From NCBI GenBank assembly GCA_037178625.1, contig CM074134.1:372001-436000 (forward strand): 64,000 bases of DNA, given 5' to 3'. The notes beneath the pieces were generated by a model that saw only the letters and a list, made by a program, of their open reading frames with translations, had not been told where the DNA came from and ran no database searches. The stretch's first letter is position 1. Every line of letters begins with the position of its first letter. A program made the position numbers and the translations under genes. Of this stretch, positions 23,053-34,601 are shown in pieces. Source of the DNA: Skeletonema tropicum. Lineage: Eukaryota > Bacillariophyta > Thalassiosirophyceae > Thalassiosirales > Thalassiosiraceae.

Positions 23053-24060
23053 TTTAATGTGCAGTCTAAATCTGATCCTCTCTGTCTCTGGAACATAATG
23101 TTGAAGAAGTGATTCAAAAGTGAGCTTGCCAATTCAACGCTTGGTGTCTTCTCTTCAATCTCACCAGCTTCACCTTTTCCATCAGCGGGTCTTCGTCTCT
23201 TCAGCCTTATCATTAGAGTTGGAGAGATAACATCTTCTTATTCTTATCTTTTCAACTCATGTTTCTACAGACCTGACAGCTGCGAATCAAGCTGAATCTT
23301 ATCAAAAAGAGGGTTTCTGCGACGCTGGACACGCCACCTATCTCCCATTTTGCACTTCCTGTTTTGTAGAAATACAGATTATGTATCTTACCGTTCACTA
23401 TATATTGTACATTGTACACCTCCGCGAACTATACCCCCGGGGGAATAAAAATTTTGGCTAGCCTGCTCTAGAGGGGGTATAAATGGTCGCCTTACTAAAT
23501 TACTTACTACATACCTACCTAGTTGAAACCGGAGGAGGGGGGTAGGTACTAGGCTGTGATTTGGAGGGGGGTGAAGCCTACTTAGAGGGGGGTGTAGTTC
23601 GCGAGGTTCCCTAAAAGTAAGTCCGTGATCCGTGTCCAGTTCAAAGTCAGGTAGGCGGCTGTCATGGTGGAGGTCTCTAAAAATTGGGCCCGGCCGACGG
23701 ATTTGAGGTCTGTCTGGGCTTTCTTCTAAACAAGATTTCTTCTTTTCTTCTTTTGTCCACTTTCTCAACATTTTGGTCTTGTTAGAATGCCACACCATTT
23801 CCCTGATTCTTTCGAAAGGCACTCAAAATAATCGCGAACGGGGAGGGACCCGTGAAGCGCCAAGAACAAAAACGAATACTCAAGAATCCAGGGTTGTTCA
23901 CATTCGTTTTGAGAAATTGCGGGAAGCCCTTAAGTGTAGAAATCCTTAATTATTGCGGGAAGGAATTTTGTTAGGGTTAGTCATTGTTACATTTTGTTAC
24001 ACCAACATAACAGTGTTCGAATATCGTCACACAAATGTTACAGCGATTCTTTCGGCACCC
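23053..24060. other. Intergenic region upstream of the piggyBac-like element
   Basis: About 1 kb with no supported gene. It contains the G/C-tract TIR-like sequence at 23417-23610 and otherwise unstructured sequence. Confidence 0.5.
23417..23610. mobile_element. Short TIR-like element rich in GAGGGGGGT motifs
   Basis: The left end CACCTCCGCGAACTATACCC and the right end, ending GGTGTAGTTCGCGAGGTT, are imperfect inverted repeats of about 20 bp. The roughly 190 bp between contains several AGAGGGGGTA and GGAGGGGGGTG motifs. No coding potential is seen. It is consistent with a small non-autonomous DNA element; I could not identify a target duplication. Confidence 0.45.
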
Positions 24061-27000
24061 TATCGTTTCGGCGCGGCGCAAAAACTAAGAGTTAAACTCT
24101 TATTTTGACAATCAGGTACCGTGTACTATTCCTACGTAACTCTACGTATATCCTAGATTTCGTCAAAACACCTACATATTCACCATGAAATGTTTCCTAC
24201 TATGTATTGTTATCTTACAAACTTTCCTGACCTACCTCATTGATATTGCGAATTAAAGTCTTGTTGCGTCGAATGGTGGCGGCGGAAGGAGGACGCCATT
24301 GGACCTTCTTTCCATTGTGCACATCTTCTTTATCACTCCGAGTGAGACCAAAAAAAGACTCATTATGAAGCCTGCAAATGCAACTCCCTCCTTTCCAAGT
24401 CTTCTTTTGCAAGACACAAACGGGCTTGTTGCCACATAAGCCACATCGCCATAAAGTTTTCTTGCCACAAACTTCGCATGGGTTGGCGTTGCTGACAATA
24501 AACATAGATTGACAATGTGTCTCAAACTTGTCGATAGTTGTGCAGATGCGTCCGGATTTGGCAGCGTTCAAACTCTCCGCTGTTACGCCATCAGATGATA
24601 CAGAAGCTGATCCGGTTGACTGCGACTTCCTCCTCTTTTTAGGTTGTTGAGTTACCACACGGAACTTATCATCTCCCGGATACTTGTTATCTGTTGGATC
24701 ATACTCGAGCATTTGCTCCGACAGCAAGAGACGGAACTTGCGGAAGTCCATGCGTTGTCCCTCTGGGACGTACCATTCAGCATCAATCTTTCCTTCACAA
24801 CATTCCTTGTACATATCATATGCAGCTACTACAACCATTGCCATGCAGTGCAAATAAGGAGCGTGCCAATACTTCCAAGAGATGAAACGGATTCTTGCCT
24901 CTTGAATCATATGATCCAAGTTATCAACTGCCCAATAAAACGAGAGATAGGTCTGCCTTGCTTCATTTTGTTCAATGCCCCACACACGCTTCATTTCACC
25001 CCTACCTCTCGATTTCTGCGTCACATACAACGAGACAGACGGAAGATTATTGACGCCAGAAATGTTCGTGCACCCAGTTGACTGAAATGATACATGGGTT
25101 TTGACATAGGCTTTATCACCGGTCTCAAGATCTGCTTCGACTTCCTTCGTCGCAACAATCGGCTGTTCATACTTCATCTGTTTTGCCCTGCGCAAAGCCA
25201 CGCCCTTCAGCTGTTCCTTCAAGTGGTGACAGAATTGTTTGATTCTTGCTGGGATTCGATCACGACGAGTAGTAAGAGTGAGGCCGAAACCCTTCTTCCC
25301 CGCATAATCTAACACGTTTTCACCAGAGAAGTGATTGTCAGCGGTGCCATGAGGAGGGATAGGGTAGATTTTCTTGGGGGTGAATGTAGTCGATCCATTA
25401 GTAGAATCTGTAACAGGAATACCTAATTGAACATTAGATACAGTGAATGATGTCTCAGCATCAGTTCTCCTACCAACGATTAGGTCATCAACTTTATTAA
25501 GAAGATAAACCATCTCAGATGGGCCTTCTGCATTAAAACCAGGCTCCCTTTCTCTACGCTTGTGCCGATGCAAGTACGCACGTGGATAGCGACGACTATG
25601 ATCGTATATCAACACAGTCTGCCCACCTGCATCATAAGGCAACAGAAGACATTTGGTTAGAAATAATTTGATCAACAAATGAGTTGTTAAAGAGAGAATC
25701 ACTTACCTTTGTTGACCTTCTTTCCTTTCAGTCTTCCGCCTGCATCACCGCAATATCCACCGTAACCCCATGTTGTTTCATCGAGCCCAAAGTCCAAGTC
25801 TGCAGTTTTGGTCAAGTTATTCATATTATGTGTTAAGACTTGGTACGCGTAGTCATACTTGCTGCAAGGATCATAACCTGGCTGGTCTCTCTTTGGAGCT
25901 GCAAGATTGTTGTTGAGTTTGAAAATTGACTTCAACTGCAACCAGCGACTCATCGTAATGCTGTTCGAAATGCATTCGTCGTAATCAGGATCATCCTTCA
26001 TCCAGCGCAAGTGAATTGATCCCGGGTCTCCCTTCCGTGCTCCGTTGCGAATAGGAACAGCATTCCAATGAACAAGCTCTGTTTCTGTTGTTGGAGTGAA
26101 CTTGTGACCGTAGCCTCCACCCCATCCCTTCTCAGCAAGTGCATATGTGTTTGAGTGCGCAGTAGCCGCCGTGAAGAAGGGCATTCGGCGATCATCATCA
26201 ATGCCAGATTTCTTTGGATTGCAAATGGGGAAGAGTAATTGAAAGAAGAAGAGTGGATCGGTCTTAGCACGTTCTGGAGTCATCCCATACCTCTTGAGGA
26301 CATCCACATCAAGAGATCCTTTCCTATCTGCCGGAGCTAAGTCATCTTTTGTTGCAGTTCCTCTCACGTAACAATCTCTCCCAAAGTCATCTAATTCAAA
26401 ATCCGTGTAACAAAACTTCCATTCATCAACTATGCGGTCTCCGTTGGCATCTGCTGGAACAACTTTTGCACCGCCTGGGGTGAAGTGGCCAAGGTACTTT
26501 CCATTCTTATACTTCGGCTGGAACGCAAATGGACTCCAATTCGCAGGATTGTCAGGGAACTCCGGCGCATCAAATTGTCGGATGTATGTGTAGTCGGGAT
26601 CTGCTTTTGGAGGAGACCAACCATCTGGAGCACCAGGAATTACAGCTCTAACGAATTCTTCTCCTTCTTCATGAACGTCGATGTCCTCCCTGTCATCGTT
26701 GTCGCGTCTCTCTTCTTGTCGCTCCAAGAAGGATTCGTTGTGCTCGTTTATTTCGTCACCTTCATCATCACTATCACCACCGTCACCTTTTGCATTGTAG
26801 TCTTCCTCAGCAAGTCGTAAGATGGCTTCGTTGTCGTCCTCATCATCATTGATCGGCGTATTCTCAGTTGGTGTTGGTGTGGTGTCGGCATCATCGGCAG
26901 CATCGGCCGGGCTGGCAGTCTGTTCAGTAACGGTGGATCCAGCGACACTTTGACTAAAAGGCGATGCTCCAGCAATCAACTGGATAGGAGATGCAACCAC

Positions 27001-27585
27001 AGCTGCAATTGAGGCTACGACGGAACGAAAATTACGACGTCCATCGGTAGGCGGAGGTGTCTCCGGAGGAGGCTGTTGCGCAGCAGCAGCCGCAGGTGCC
27101 ACAGCAGGAGCTGGATTAGTCGCTTGCTGCTGTTGCCGAGGCCGCTGCCGACGAGCGGTGGCCACCACAGGCCTTCGCTGTTTCCTGTGTCTCGTGTTGT
27201 GCTCGCCTCCTGCCATATTATTGTTGTCTTTTCTAGTAGTATGGTTGATTATTTGAAGAGTGTGTCATGGTTGTGAAAAGAACTCGACATCAAAAAAGTT
27301 GGCGGGAAATACGTGTACTATTCCTACGTACCCCCGAGGCCATCACAAATAAGAGTTCAACTCTTATGCTATCACAAATAACATGTCATCGTGCACCTCC
27401 CTATAGATCGACGAAAACGGCCAGTAAATAAATATTTGAAGACATATTCCTACGCAGAATTCAACGGCGGTTCAGAATCTGCTGTCTAATTTAACCATAA
27501 CTCAAAAATTGACAAAGTTATGAGGGGTCAAAGTCACAAATAAGAGTTAAACTCTTATTTTTGGTTTTGCCGCGCCGAAACGATA
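24061..27585 (-). mobile_element. PiggyBac-like DNA transposon with terminal inverted repeats
   Basis: The ends are inverted copies. The left begins TATCGTTTCGGCGCGGC and continues to a TAAGAGTTAAACTCTTA palindrome near 24085; the right is the reverse complement ending CCGAAACGATA at 27585. A further AAGAGTTCAACTCTTA motif lies near 27347. Between them is a spliced transposase gene on the minus strand. The expected TTAA target duplication is not evident at the outer ends (TTAA occurs only inside the palindromes), so exact boundaries are uncertain. The element lies in otherwise gene-free sequence between the ABCG and PDZ genes. Confidence 0.75.
24215..27216 (-). CDS. PiggyBac-like transposase, two exons
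   Basis: Exon 1 (27216-25707, 1510 bp) and exon 2 (25626-24215) join across an 80-bp GTAAGT...TGCAG intron (25627-25706) in phase 1, giving 973 residues. The N-terminus is low-complexity (runs of Q, A and P, then acidic). The catalytic core shows LDFGLDETTWGYGG, where the first acidic residue is expected, then GGQTVLIYDHS. It continues with LTLTTRRDRIP, similar to the RSNRKGLP region of piggyBac proteins, and SFYWAVDNLD, in the position of the YNAVDLHD-type motif. The C-terminus is a cysteine-rich finger (CEVCGKKTLWRCGLCGNKPVC), typical of this family. Both exons are free of stops, so the protein could be functional. The family call is from motif memory. Confidence 0.75.
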
Positions 27586-28099
27586 TCGTTTCGAATCGTA
27601 CAACTGACTCATTTGATCGCATAAGTAATGCTGCCCGCATAAGCTATGATACGGCTAGGCAATGCTCTAGAGAAAAGAATTTTATTAGCTGAAGTTAGTG
27701 AGTAGTGAGAAGAATCTGCCGCTGACCCCATCGCCTGCCTCACGCAGGCATGGGGTCGGCGTTCGAAAATCAAGATACCTGTGCCTTCCTGAGGTTGCTG
27801 CTCACTGTTCCTCAGCCTCGGCTGCGTGCTGCGCCTATGTACAACTGCTTTATCTCTTCTCTTTTCCTCGCACACGGTGCACCCTAGTTACACAACTTCC
27901 AAATTGGCGCCTGGCGCCTGGCGCCTGTCGCAATTCTCATTGCTATGTATAGCTGCTGTATCAATCGACAAGAGACTGTCCACAGGTTTTATTCAGCTCA
28001 TTCCTGTCATGTTCATTGCTCATCTGCTTCGGCCGTATCAGCTTGCTTGATTTATTCATTGATCGTTGTGTGGTTGGCGCTGTATGTCTAGACACCAGC
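27586..28099. other. Intergenic region before the PDZ gene
   Basis: Non-coding sequence containing a short tandem GGCGCCT triplication near 27906 and a CGCAGGCATG/CATGCCTGCG-type inverted pair near 27735. No gene is supported. Confidence 0.5.
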
Positions 28100-28853
28100 A
28101 TGTTCGATTTTCTTGATAAATGCACCTTACTCTGCGGCGGTCCGGCAGCGTCAGTTCCAGATCCAGAGAATGAGGCCGAGCTGTCATTGAAAGAGCTTGG
28201 CAAAGATGATGCCGCCGATGAGGAAACATTATTAGATCCGGTCGATCCAATGGATGTGAAGAACTACTTTGTTGTCCATTTAACAAAACCGTTGGGTATT
28301 CTCTTTGAAGAGAATCATAATGACCAGTATGGAGGTGCCATCGTTGCAGAAATCAATGTAGGATGTAGTGCGGCAGCCGACGGATCAATCTGTCGCGGAG
28401 ACCAGCTGGTAGCAATCGGAGAGAAGAGAGTTAGTGGTATGGACTTTGATGAAGTTATGAAACTTATTAGTGGCAGTGTAGAAATGAAATTGAAGTTGTC
28501 ACTCTTCAGAGGCCCAGCAGAAAGTTTGTACGGACCTTCTGGGGCAAGTGTCGAGTGGCTGGATGAGTTTGTAGCGGATAAGAGGAGAGGAGGCTGCTTT
28601 GGTGAAAGTCAGTGAAAGTGAGGCATCGCCAGATGTTGAACATGTTTCATCGCATCATGTTGTGCCAGATGATGTTGCTCTTGCTGCTGCTGCATTAAAT
28701 GGAGATGTAGTTGACGAGACCTTTTTTACAGCATGTCAAACACTTTTGAATGCAGAGTCTCATATCGAAGGAGCGGACATCGCAGCAAAGGCAGAGGAAA
28801 GTTCAGTAGCTGTTGAGGATAACGTGGTTGCTGCTGATGTTGACGAATGCTAG
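28100..28853 (+). CDS. PDZ-domain protein
   Basis: The ATG at 28100 starts MFDFLDKCTLLCGG. The frame is open upstream to 28016 but that extension is not convincing. A PDZ domain occupies about residues 53-135: KPLGILFEENHND stands at the carboxylate-binding loop, followed by GGAIVAEINVGCSA, ICRGDQLVAIGEKRV and the helix GMDFDEVMKLIS. One base appears extra near 28597 (the frame changes from RRGGCF to LVKVSESEASPDVEH). The C-terminal part is acidic and Ala-rich. PDZ domains bind C-terminal peptides; the partner is unknown. A partial repeat of the text around GACGAGACCTTTTTTACAGC follows just after the stop at about 28857. Confidence 0.75.
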
Positions 28854-28999
28854 GATGTAGTAGACGACACCTCTTCTACAGCATGCCAAACACTTAAATT
28901 CCGGTGTAAAAGTTACACCGGGTACAAAAGGCCCTGTCAACGGGGTATCCAACGTGTCCGCTCATGCCCTCAAGACCGCCCACTCCAGACCACGCAACG

Positions 29000-30105
29000 T
29001 TACATACATACAACAATGAAACGAATGAGGTTGTTGATGTAAAAATGTACGTTATTTAATGTAGACCTACACAAGATTATCATCTGCCTATTGCTGTTGT
29101 TTTGTAATCTCCAAAACTTTCGAATGCGCTCTTTCAGCCAGCGGTCAGCTTTGGCCATTGCCATTGCCGCAAGCTTGCTATCTTGGTCCAAGTCCGAACA
29201 GTTGAAATGGCGGCGATATCCATAATATTTCGTCTCGATATCGAAACAGGCAGCTCTTCGTACCACATTCAAATCACCTGCGTCTTGACGAAAATGATCC
29301 ATCTCCGTCACACCTCCAAGCTTCCAGCCCGCTCGTAGACACAAGGCAACAATCGATGGGCCCACAGTGCTGGCATTGGCGACCATACTTCCGACGCCTT
29401 TCAAGTAGAATGAGTACCAAGTTCTTGCCAGTTGATCCCAATAAATCATCCTTGATTTCCTCAACGAGATCATGCATTCGACTACTCTACCTAGTATACT
29501 GGTTGGTGCCAGAAAACACGCAAAGATCTACCTTGCGAACAGCACGAGACAGATGTGAGGCTTTTCTTGATTGGCGAAGCAGTGCTATGGACCGTGCATG
29601 CCTCACGCTGCTTACCCTTCTCCTTCTCGAATACAAACAATTCAAGTAAACTTCCTCGAAGTCAATGCGTATCATTTTCACATTCAAACAGTTCTCACTG
29701 CTCTTCATCAATCATCAAGTTCCAGTCCAAAAGAAGCATGAGATGATTAAAAATATCTTTCTCTCCACTTTCAAATGCTCTGCAATCATCTCTTATGCTT
29801 CGGATTTCATCACGTCTTTGCCCTTCGTGAGCTTGAGACCGAGTTGCTGCTTTGCTGCGGCAACGTGGCGTGTTATTAATGTAGGTCCCAAGATCTTGCG
29901 CAAAAGGCATCTCTGCTCTTGCTACTGCTACTTTGTAGACCCAAGCAATTGCACTGCGTATTCCATTATATTGCTCTACCGATTGGAAGACTCTACCATC
30001 TTCGACTACCATGTCGGGGGCGATTTCATCTGTTATTTTCAGCGCCTTCATGCACTTCTCGGCGCATGAACGTTCAACCACAGCAACATTAAACTTAGTA
30101 GTCAC
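29000..30105 (-). pseudogene. Decayed tyrosine-recombinase-like (Crypton-like) gene
   Basis: Read from 30105 leftward, pieces in different frames resemble diatom tyrosine-recombinase-like proteins: YNGIRSAIAWVYK (N-terminal core-binding region), LLDWNLM, a segment with NPEKPHIC-like text, VANASTVGPSIVALCLRAGW then KLGGV, and AGDLNVVRRAA. In intact relatives I expect a HSxRKG motif before the GP...LRAGW segment. Here the text reads THS then a stop or frameshift, so the catalytic His-x-x-Arg is broken. At least three frame changes are needed. I call it a pseudogene. The alternative is an unrelated repeated protein, since the match is from memory and could not be searched. Confidence 0.5.
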
Positions 30106-30296
30106 ATGTACTCCACAACTGTATCACATATAATCAAGAGCTTATCACCCCATCTATCCTGAGGAAACTGATAATATTATTATGGTGGTGCCTAATGCCA
30201 CTTAATACTTCTTATTCACGCAATGTTTCCGTCGGAGAAGATCTTAAAAGTAATTTCTTAAAAGGGGCCCATTGGCCATCGAAAAAAAACATCTAA

Positions 30297-31243
30297 GGCC
30301 CCTCCTATTGAAAAAATACGTCCCGCCCTCCGTCCCGCTTAACGGTCGTAACGGCAAAATAAACGGTCAAAGGCGGGTGGTTTGGCCATATATGGTTAGT
30401 CTGTCTGTACCCACCAACCACCAACCAACCAACACTGGTGGGCACGTCGATACGACCCGCCCCGCCTTCAATCACAGTATTCCTGGGAAAACTGTGAAGC
30501 ACATCACCACAAAAATTTTTATGTAATGATCATGGCATCCGCAATGGCTATGATAATATAACAGAAATTTTAAAGTACGTCTGATTAGCCCTCTAGAAAT
30601 AAGCACTCATTTGCAATATATTATCTATATCTCGTGAGATAAGGAGCGAAGACATATAGGCGATGTCTATAGCAAGGCAGTTGCGGTAGAATGTCATCGT
30701 CGACGTCGTAATTATTGAAATAACGAGTCGCCAATCCACTTCATTGAGATGTGCATGAAATCATAATGACACAACAATAAAATAACACATCAATAAGTCT
30801 GTGGAAGACGAATCAAACTGCAATTATCTAAATGATGATTGGTGCATTACATGCGGCGGAATATCATCGATAAGTGCGGTAGCCTCCGATGTGATATGAT
30901 TTGATGTGCATGATTTTTTATGTGTATTATTTTATGTATATAGTACTATCCTATCTAGTCTTATGATAATTATTAAAGCAACAACAAATACTACAGCAAG
31001 TACTACAGCAAGCAGTGAGCATAACATAGTACCTAATGATCCACCTGCATAGGCAGCGGATGGACGCCATGGTGGGCTGGTTAACAGTCGATGTCGATGA
31101 TAATTCGTAGGGATAACCCAGCGGGCTCTTCGGACGGACCTGGATTGAATAGGAGAGGGGGTAACCGAAACGACCCGCCTCATCAAATATGACCGTTACG
31201 CGGGACGTAAAAAGCGGGACGTACGGTTTCAATAGGAGGGGCC
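30297..31243. mobile_element. Non-autonomous PIF/Harbinger-like TIR element (947 bp)
   Basis: The left end GGCCCCTCCTATTGAAA at 30297 and the right end TTTCAATAGGAGGGGCC ending at 31243 are exact inverted repeats. Similarity then continues inward for about 100 bp (CGTCCCGC, TAACGGTC, GGCGGGT). The element is flanked on both sides by TAA (30294-30296 and 31244-31246), a 3-bp TWA target duplication as made by PIF/Harbinger transposases. There is no transposase reading frame, so it is a non-autonomous derivative. The interior is AT-rich. Confidence 0.82.
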
Positions 31244-31278
31244 TAATCCATGCACCATGCATGCCACCATTAACCTAT

Positions 31279-31994
31279 TGGCCACATAACCGCGGATATT
31301 TTGGCCTCTTTTTGGCAGCAATCGGATATGGATCGGATATAAAATATCCGATGTTTATTTGTGACTACAGCATCAATTTCTAGCCCAGTAATCATTACCA
31401 ATTGATTGAACAGGCTTCTAAAGTATTCTGATCTTCATAGTTTGCATGAATATCATCTTTAAATTAATTGTTACAGTGAATAAATGCCCTACACCTCGGC
31501 AATTCAACAAGATAAATCCTTCCCGAGTTGCTTTTTTTGCTGAACCTGCCACTGTCCATGCCGTCATGAGAAACAAGACTTAGCAACACTCTTGTGCTTT
31601 TATTATATCATAAACAAGCGTAATGACAAGCAGCAACAACTCATGAGCATCTTGACGACGATTGATACGATATGGTAGAATGTTGTGATGCCAGCCAGCC
31701 CGCACTGGACCTCTCAGACCAGCTACGACATTGTAGCATGCAACCTTGCCCTCTCTCCAATTGGTATCTCGTAGTTGCACGAGCTTTTTCGTCTCCAAGA
31801 TGGTTCGTGCTGTGAGCTCTGACTTATCTAGATACAAGCTCTATCTCGTCTTCTCGCTCTGGATTAGCATATACTATCGTAGGGCTCACGTGGGTTCTAG
31901 GGGGCTGCCCCGGGAAATTGAACTATATTAAATGTGGCCGGACCGATCAGATATTTTTCGGATATATCGGCACCCCCCAGCGGATATGTGGCCA
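31279..31994. mobile_element. TIR element containing a satellite-like monomer
   Basis: TGGCCACATAACCGCGGATAT at 31279 and the reverse complement of TATGTGGCCA at 31994 (with AGCGGATATG) form imperfect inverted ends. Both ends are followed by GGATAT-rich subterminal text (CGGATATGGATCGGATAT on the left, TCGGATATATCGG on the right). No coding gene is seen inside. The right end abuts the kinase gene, 50 bp before its start. No clear target duplication was found. Confidence 0.55.
31640..31755 (+). repeat. Isolated divergent satellite monomer
   Basis: The text CATCTTGACGACGATTGATA, then ATATGGTAGAATG, CCAGCC, TGGACCTCTCAGACCAGCTA and CATTGTAGCATGC follows the same order as the satellite monomers of the 49.6-54.2 kb array. 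There the corresponding phrases are ATATCGACGACGATGGATA, ATATGGTACAATG, CCAGCC, TGGACCTCTCAGATCAGCTA and GCTGTAGCATCGC. It is a single diverged copy lying inside the TIR element. Confidence 0.85.
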
Positions 31995-32043
31995 TGGGGT
32001 TAGCCACCATAACCAGCCAATACCCACAAAATCAGAAAACAAG

Positions 32044-34470
32044 ATGATGAACAACGGCAACAGCTCCCTAACGCCGCCCTTCCCGGAAGCTGGCTCAACA
32101 ATCGGTGCGGATAATGATTTTTTCTGCCTAGGAAAGCTGGGCAAGGGAACATTCTGTAGTATCCACAAATGCGTCGATCTCTCCTACTCGCATAATCGTC
32201 GAGCCACTACCACCACGAATGAATAAGGCACCCAAACAACGAATAGTCGCAGCCAAAGCAGAGCTTGCCAGCTTTTTAGATTCCGGTGTAATTGACGGGG
32301 AGGCGTCAGTACTTCGATTTTTAGATGCATCATTACCGACGGGGATGGTTCCCACTTTTGTGGACTATGTGAGGCAGCCAGGGAATATTGCATCACAAAG
32401 TAATCATACTTCCAGTGTGGATATATCCACCGCAGCGGCATCTGTTCAAGCAGCAGCAGCAGCAGCAGCAGCATCTCTGCCACAGTCACCCGAAGCGGGA
32501 GGGATATCTGCCATCATAATGGAGTATTTACCTGGTGAAGATATGCACCTTTTACGAGATCGGCACTGCCAAATTATTAAAGAGACGGAAAAGGCTGAGA
32601 ATAATGGAGAAAAAATACCGAGGCGAGTGTCAGTGGAAGATGCTGTATATCTTGTTGCTGATGTTATGCTTCCATTATTAAAGGCAATGCATGAAGTTGG
32701 CATGGTTCACAGAGACGTAAAACCATCGGTGAGTTTTAGCCTTTTTTGACAAAGAAAAAGAAAATTATTGACAATAAATCTTGCGGCCCATGATGACCAA
32801 ATTACTCTAGAATTACTCCGAGAGAACCAATGCTGGACAACTTTATCCAACCTGAGGCCTATTATATATGCTGTTTTTCTTCATCAAATTATGTATGTAT
32901 CGCTTCTTCTCATGACATATATTTGTGCCATCGCATTCCCATCTCTCTTCTCTCTCTACCCCAGAATGTTGTGAGGATGTGGAACAACAAATGCAGACAA
33001 ATCATTCAAGATTGTAGATTTCGGCCTCTCCAAAAGCTTCGTCGTTCCCAAAGATTCATCATTTGCAGACACAAATCGACCATGGAGGGGGAAGTGGATG
33101 TCTCCCTCATTTAGCAAGGGGGATTCTTCCTCCTCCAAGAACAATACTATTGGGTGTGTGCGGCAAGAACGTGAATCTGCAGAATTTAGAGGAACCAGTA
33201 TGTATGCTTCCCTAAGAGTGCATCAAGGGAAGGATCATTGTCCTCGTGATGATATATGGGGACTTCTATATGTATTTTGCGATTTAGTCACTGGCGGACT
33301 TCCGTGGATGTCCCATGCCGCAGCAAGAGATCGAAGTAGTTGTCAAATTATCAAAGAGATGGTTATCGGAGAAAGAGGTAAAGGTGATTGGAGTGGGAAG
33401 GGTGAGGGTGAGGGTAAGAAGGAGGGGATGGCTGGGAATCCCAACCCTGAATTAATCCCCAAAAATGGAGAAGACGCAATGGAATGGCTTTTGTATGGCT
33501 CTGAATATCACATGGCCAAATACAAACGCGACCAAAAACTGGCCGAGGGATCTTTGGAAGAGTCATTGCCACCTCTACCAGAAGCCATTGGACCTGGCAA
33601 AAAATGAGCATTTCGTGGCCTGTCTTACGAAAGGCCTTTCAGCATGTGGCATCCTTGGGCTTTGTCGAGATGCCGGATTACGATCTCATAAATCAATGTC
33701 TGCAAGGGTTCATCACTGACACTCCCGATGTGGCACCATCCATTGATTGGAATGAACGCGCATTTACATCCAAAGCGTCGACGATCTACCGTAAATGCCA
33801 TTTCTGCATCCGAAACTGGAGGGATTGCATGGGACTTACTCGATGCGGACGATATGGATCCCCTCGATGTCAACACCCTCGTCGAAGCGGAGAACGAACG
33901 TCGTGCGACACTTGAAGCTATCGCCTGAAGCTGCGGGTGATTCAAATTTACTCGATCCTGGAGTATCACTTAGCGGAGAGGCGGCGGACTTGGCCCGACT
34001 TCCGTTGCAAATGCAATTCTGTCTAAGTCAAGCGGAATACAATGCACGGCATCCCGAGTCGATTCCCATGCACATTGCATTGAGAGATTGGATGGGATTA
34101 GCCTTACCGTTGGCTCATTCCAAATGGGATGCTGCGGCATATGAGCGTGGCAATCACCGCACAAATGACGATGGATTATCGGAATGAAGTATATCTATCC
34201 ATGCTTCAAAAATGTCTCAAGGCAGCCGAACCATTCAATTGTTTTGCCGAGAGGGAATGCTATTATTATCCAACAACACACGAAAATGAAGAGCAGCGCA
34301 AGAGGAGGAGAATTGAAACAAGTTCTACGCCACTACTTGTGAATGAAGATGCGGAGAGTCCACTGGTCGTTGTCTCGAGGGTTTTCTTTTCGTTGAGACT
34401 TGCAATGGATATGGAACGAGGAAAGAACTTTGCTCCCCCTCCCAAACTCTCATTTGGTTCCAGTAGATGA
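32044..34470 (+). CDS. Protein kinase, CK1/tau-tubulin-kinase-like (apparent frameshifts)
   Basis: The ATG at 32044 begins MMNNGNSSLTPPFPEAGS. The glycine loop is LGKLGKGTFCSIHK, the ATP lysine is in RIVAAKAE, and the catalytic loop HRDVKPSN is formed across a 236-bp intron (32729-32964). The magnesium motif is VDFGLSKSF, followed by EFRGTSMYASLRVHQGKD. The FRGT-x2-YAS pattern with PRDDIWGLLYVFCDLVTGGLPW is characteristic of CK1/TTBK kinases. A poly-Ala tract (about 32450) and a long, kinase-specific C-terminal extension follow. Frame corrections of one base are needed near 32221, 32976, 33602 (A6 run), 33760, 33925 and 34150. All catalytic residues are present, so sequence error seems likelier than decay. 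Substrates are unknown. Confidence 0.78.
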
Positions 34471-34601
34471 TGATGTCGAAGCGGTTGCATATTTTAATAT
34501 ATTTCATGAGCATTATTATTTCATTTCTTATTTCACAGTTCATTAGTATTGTTATGTTTTGTTGTTGCAACCTGTTGCAACCAATTAGCAATTAGTTGTT
34601 G

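Noticed and set aside
23388..23822. 144-residue minus-strand frame upstream of the piggyBac element
   Set aside because: It runs through the G-tract inverted-repeat element and has no recognisable domain.
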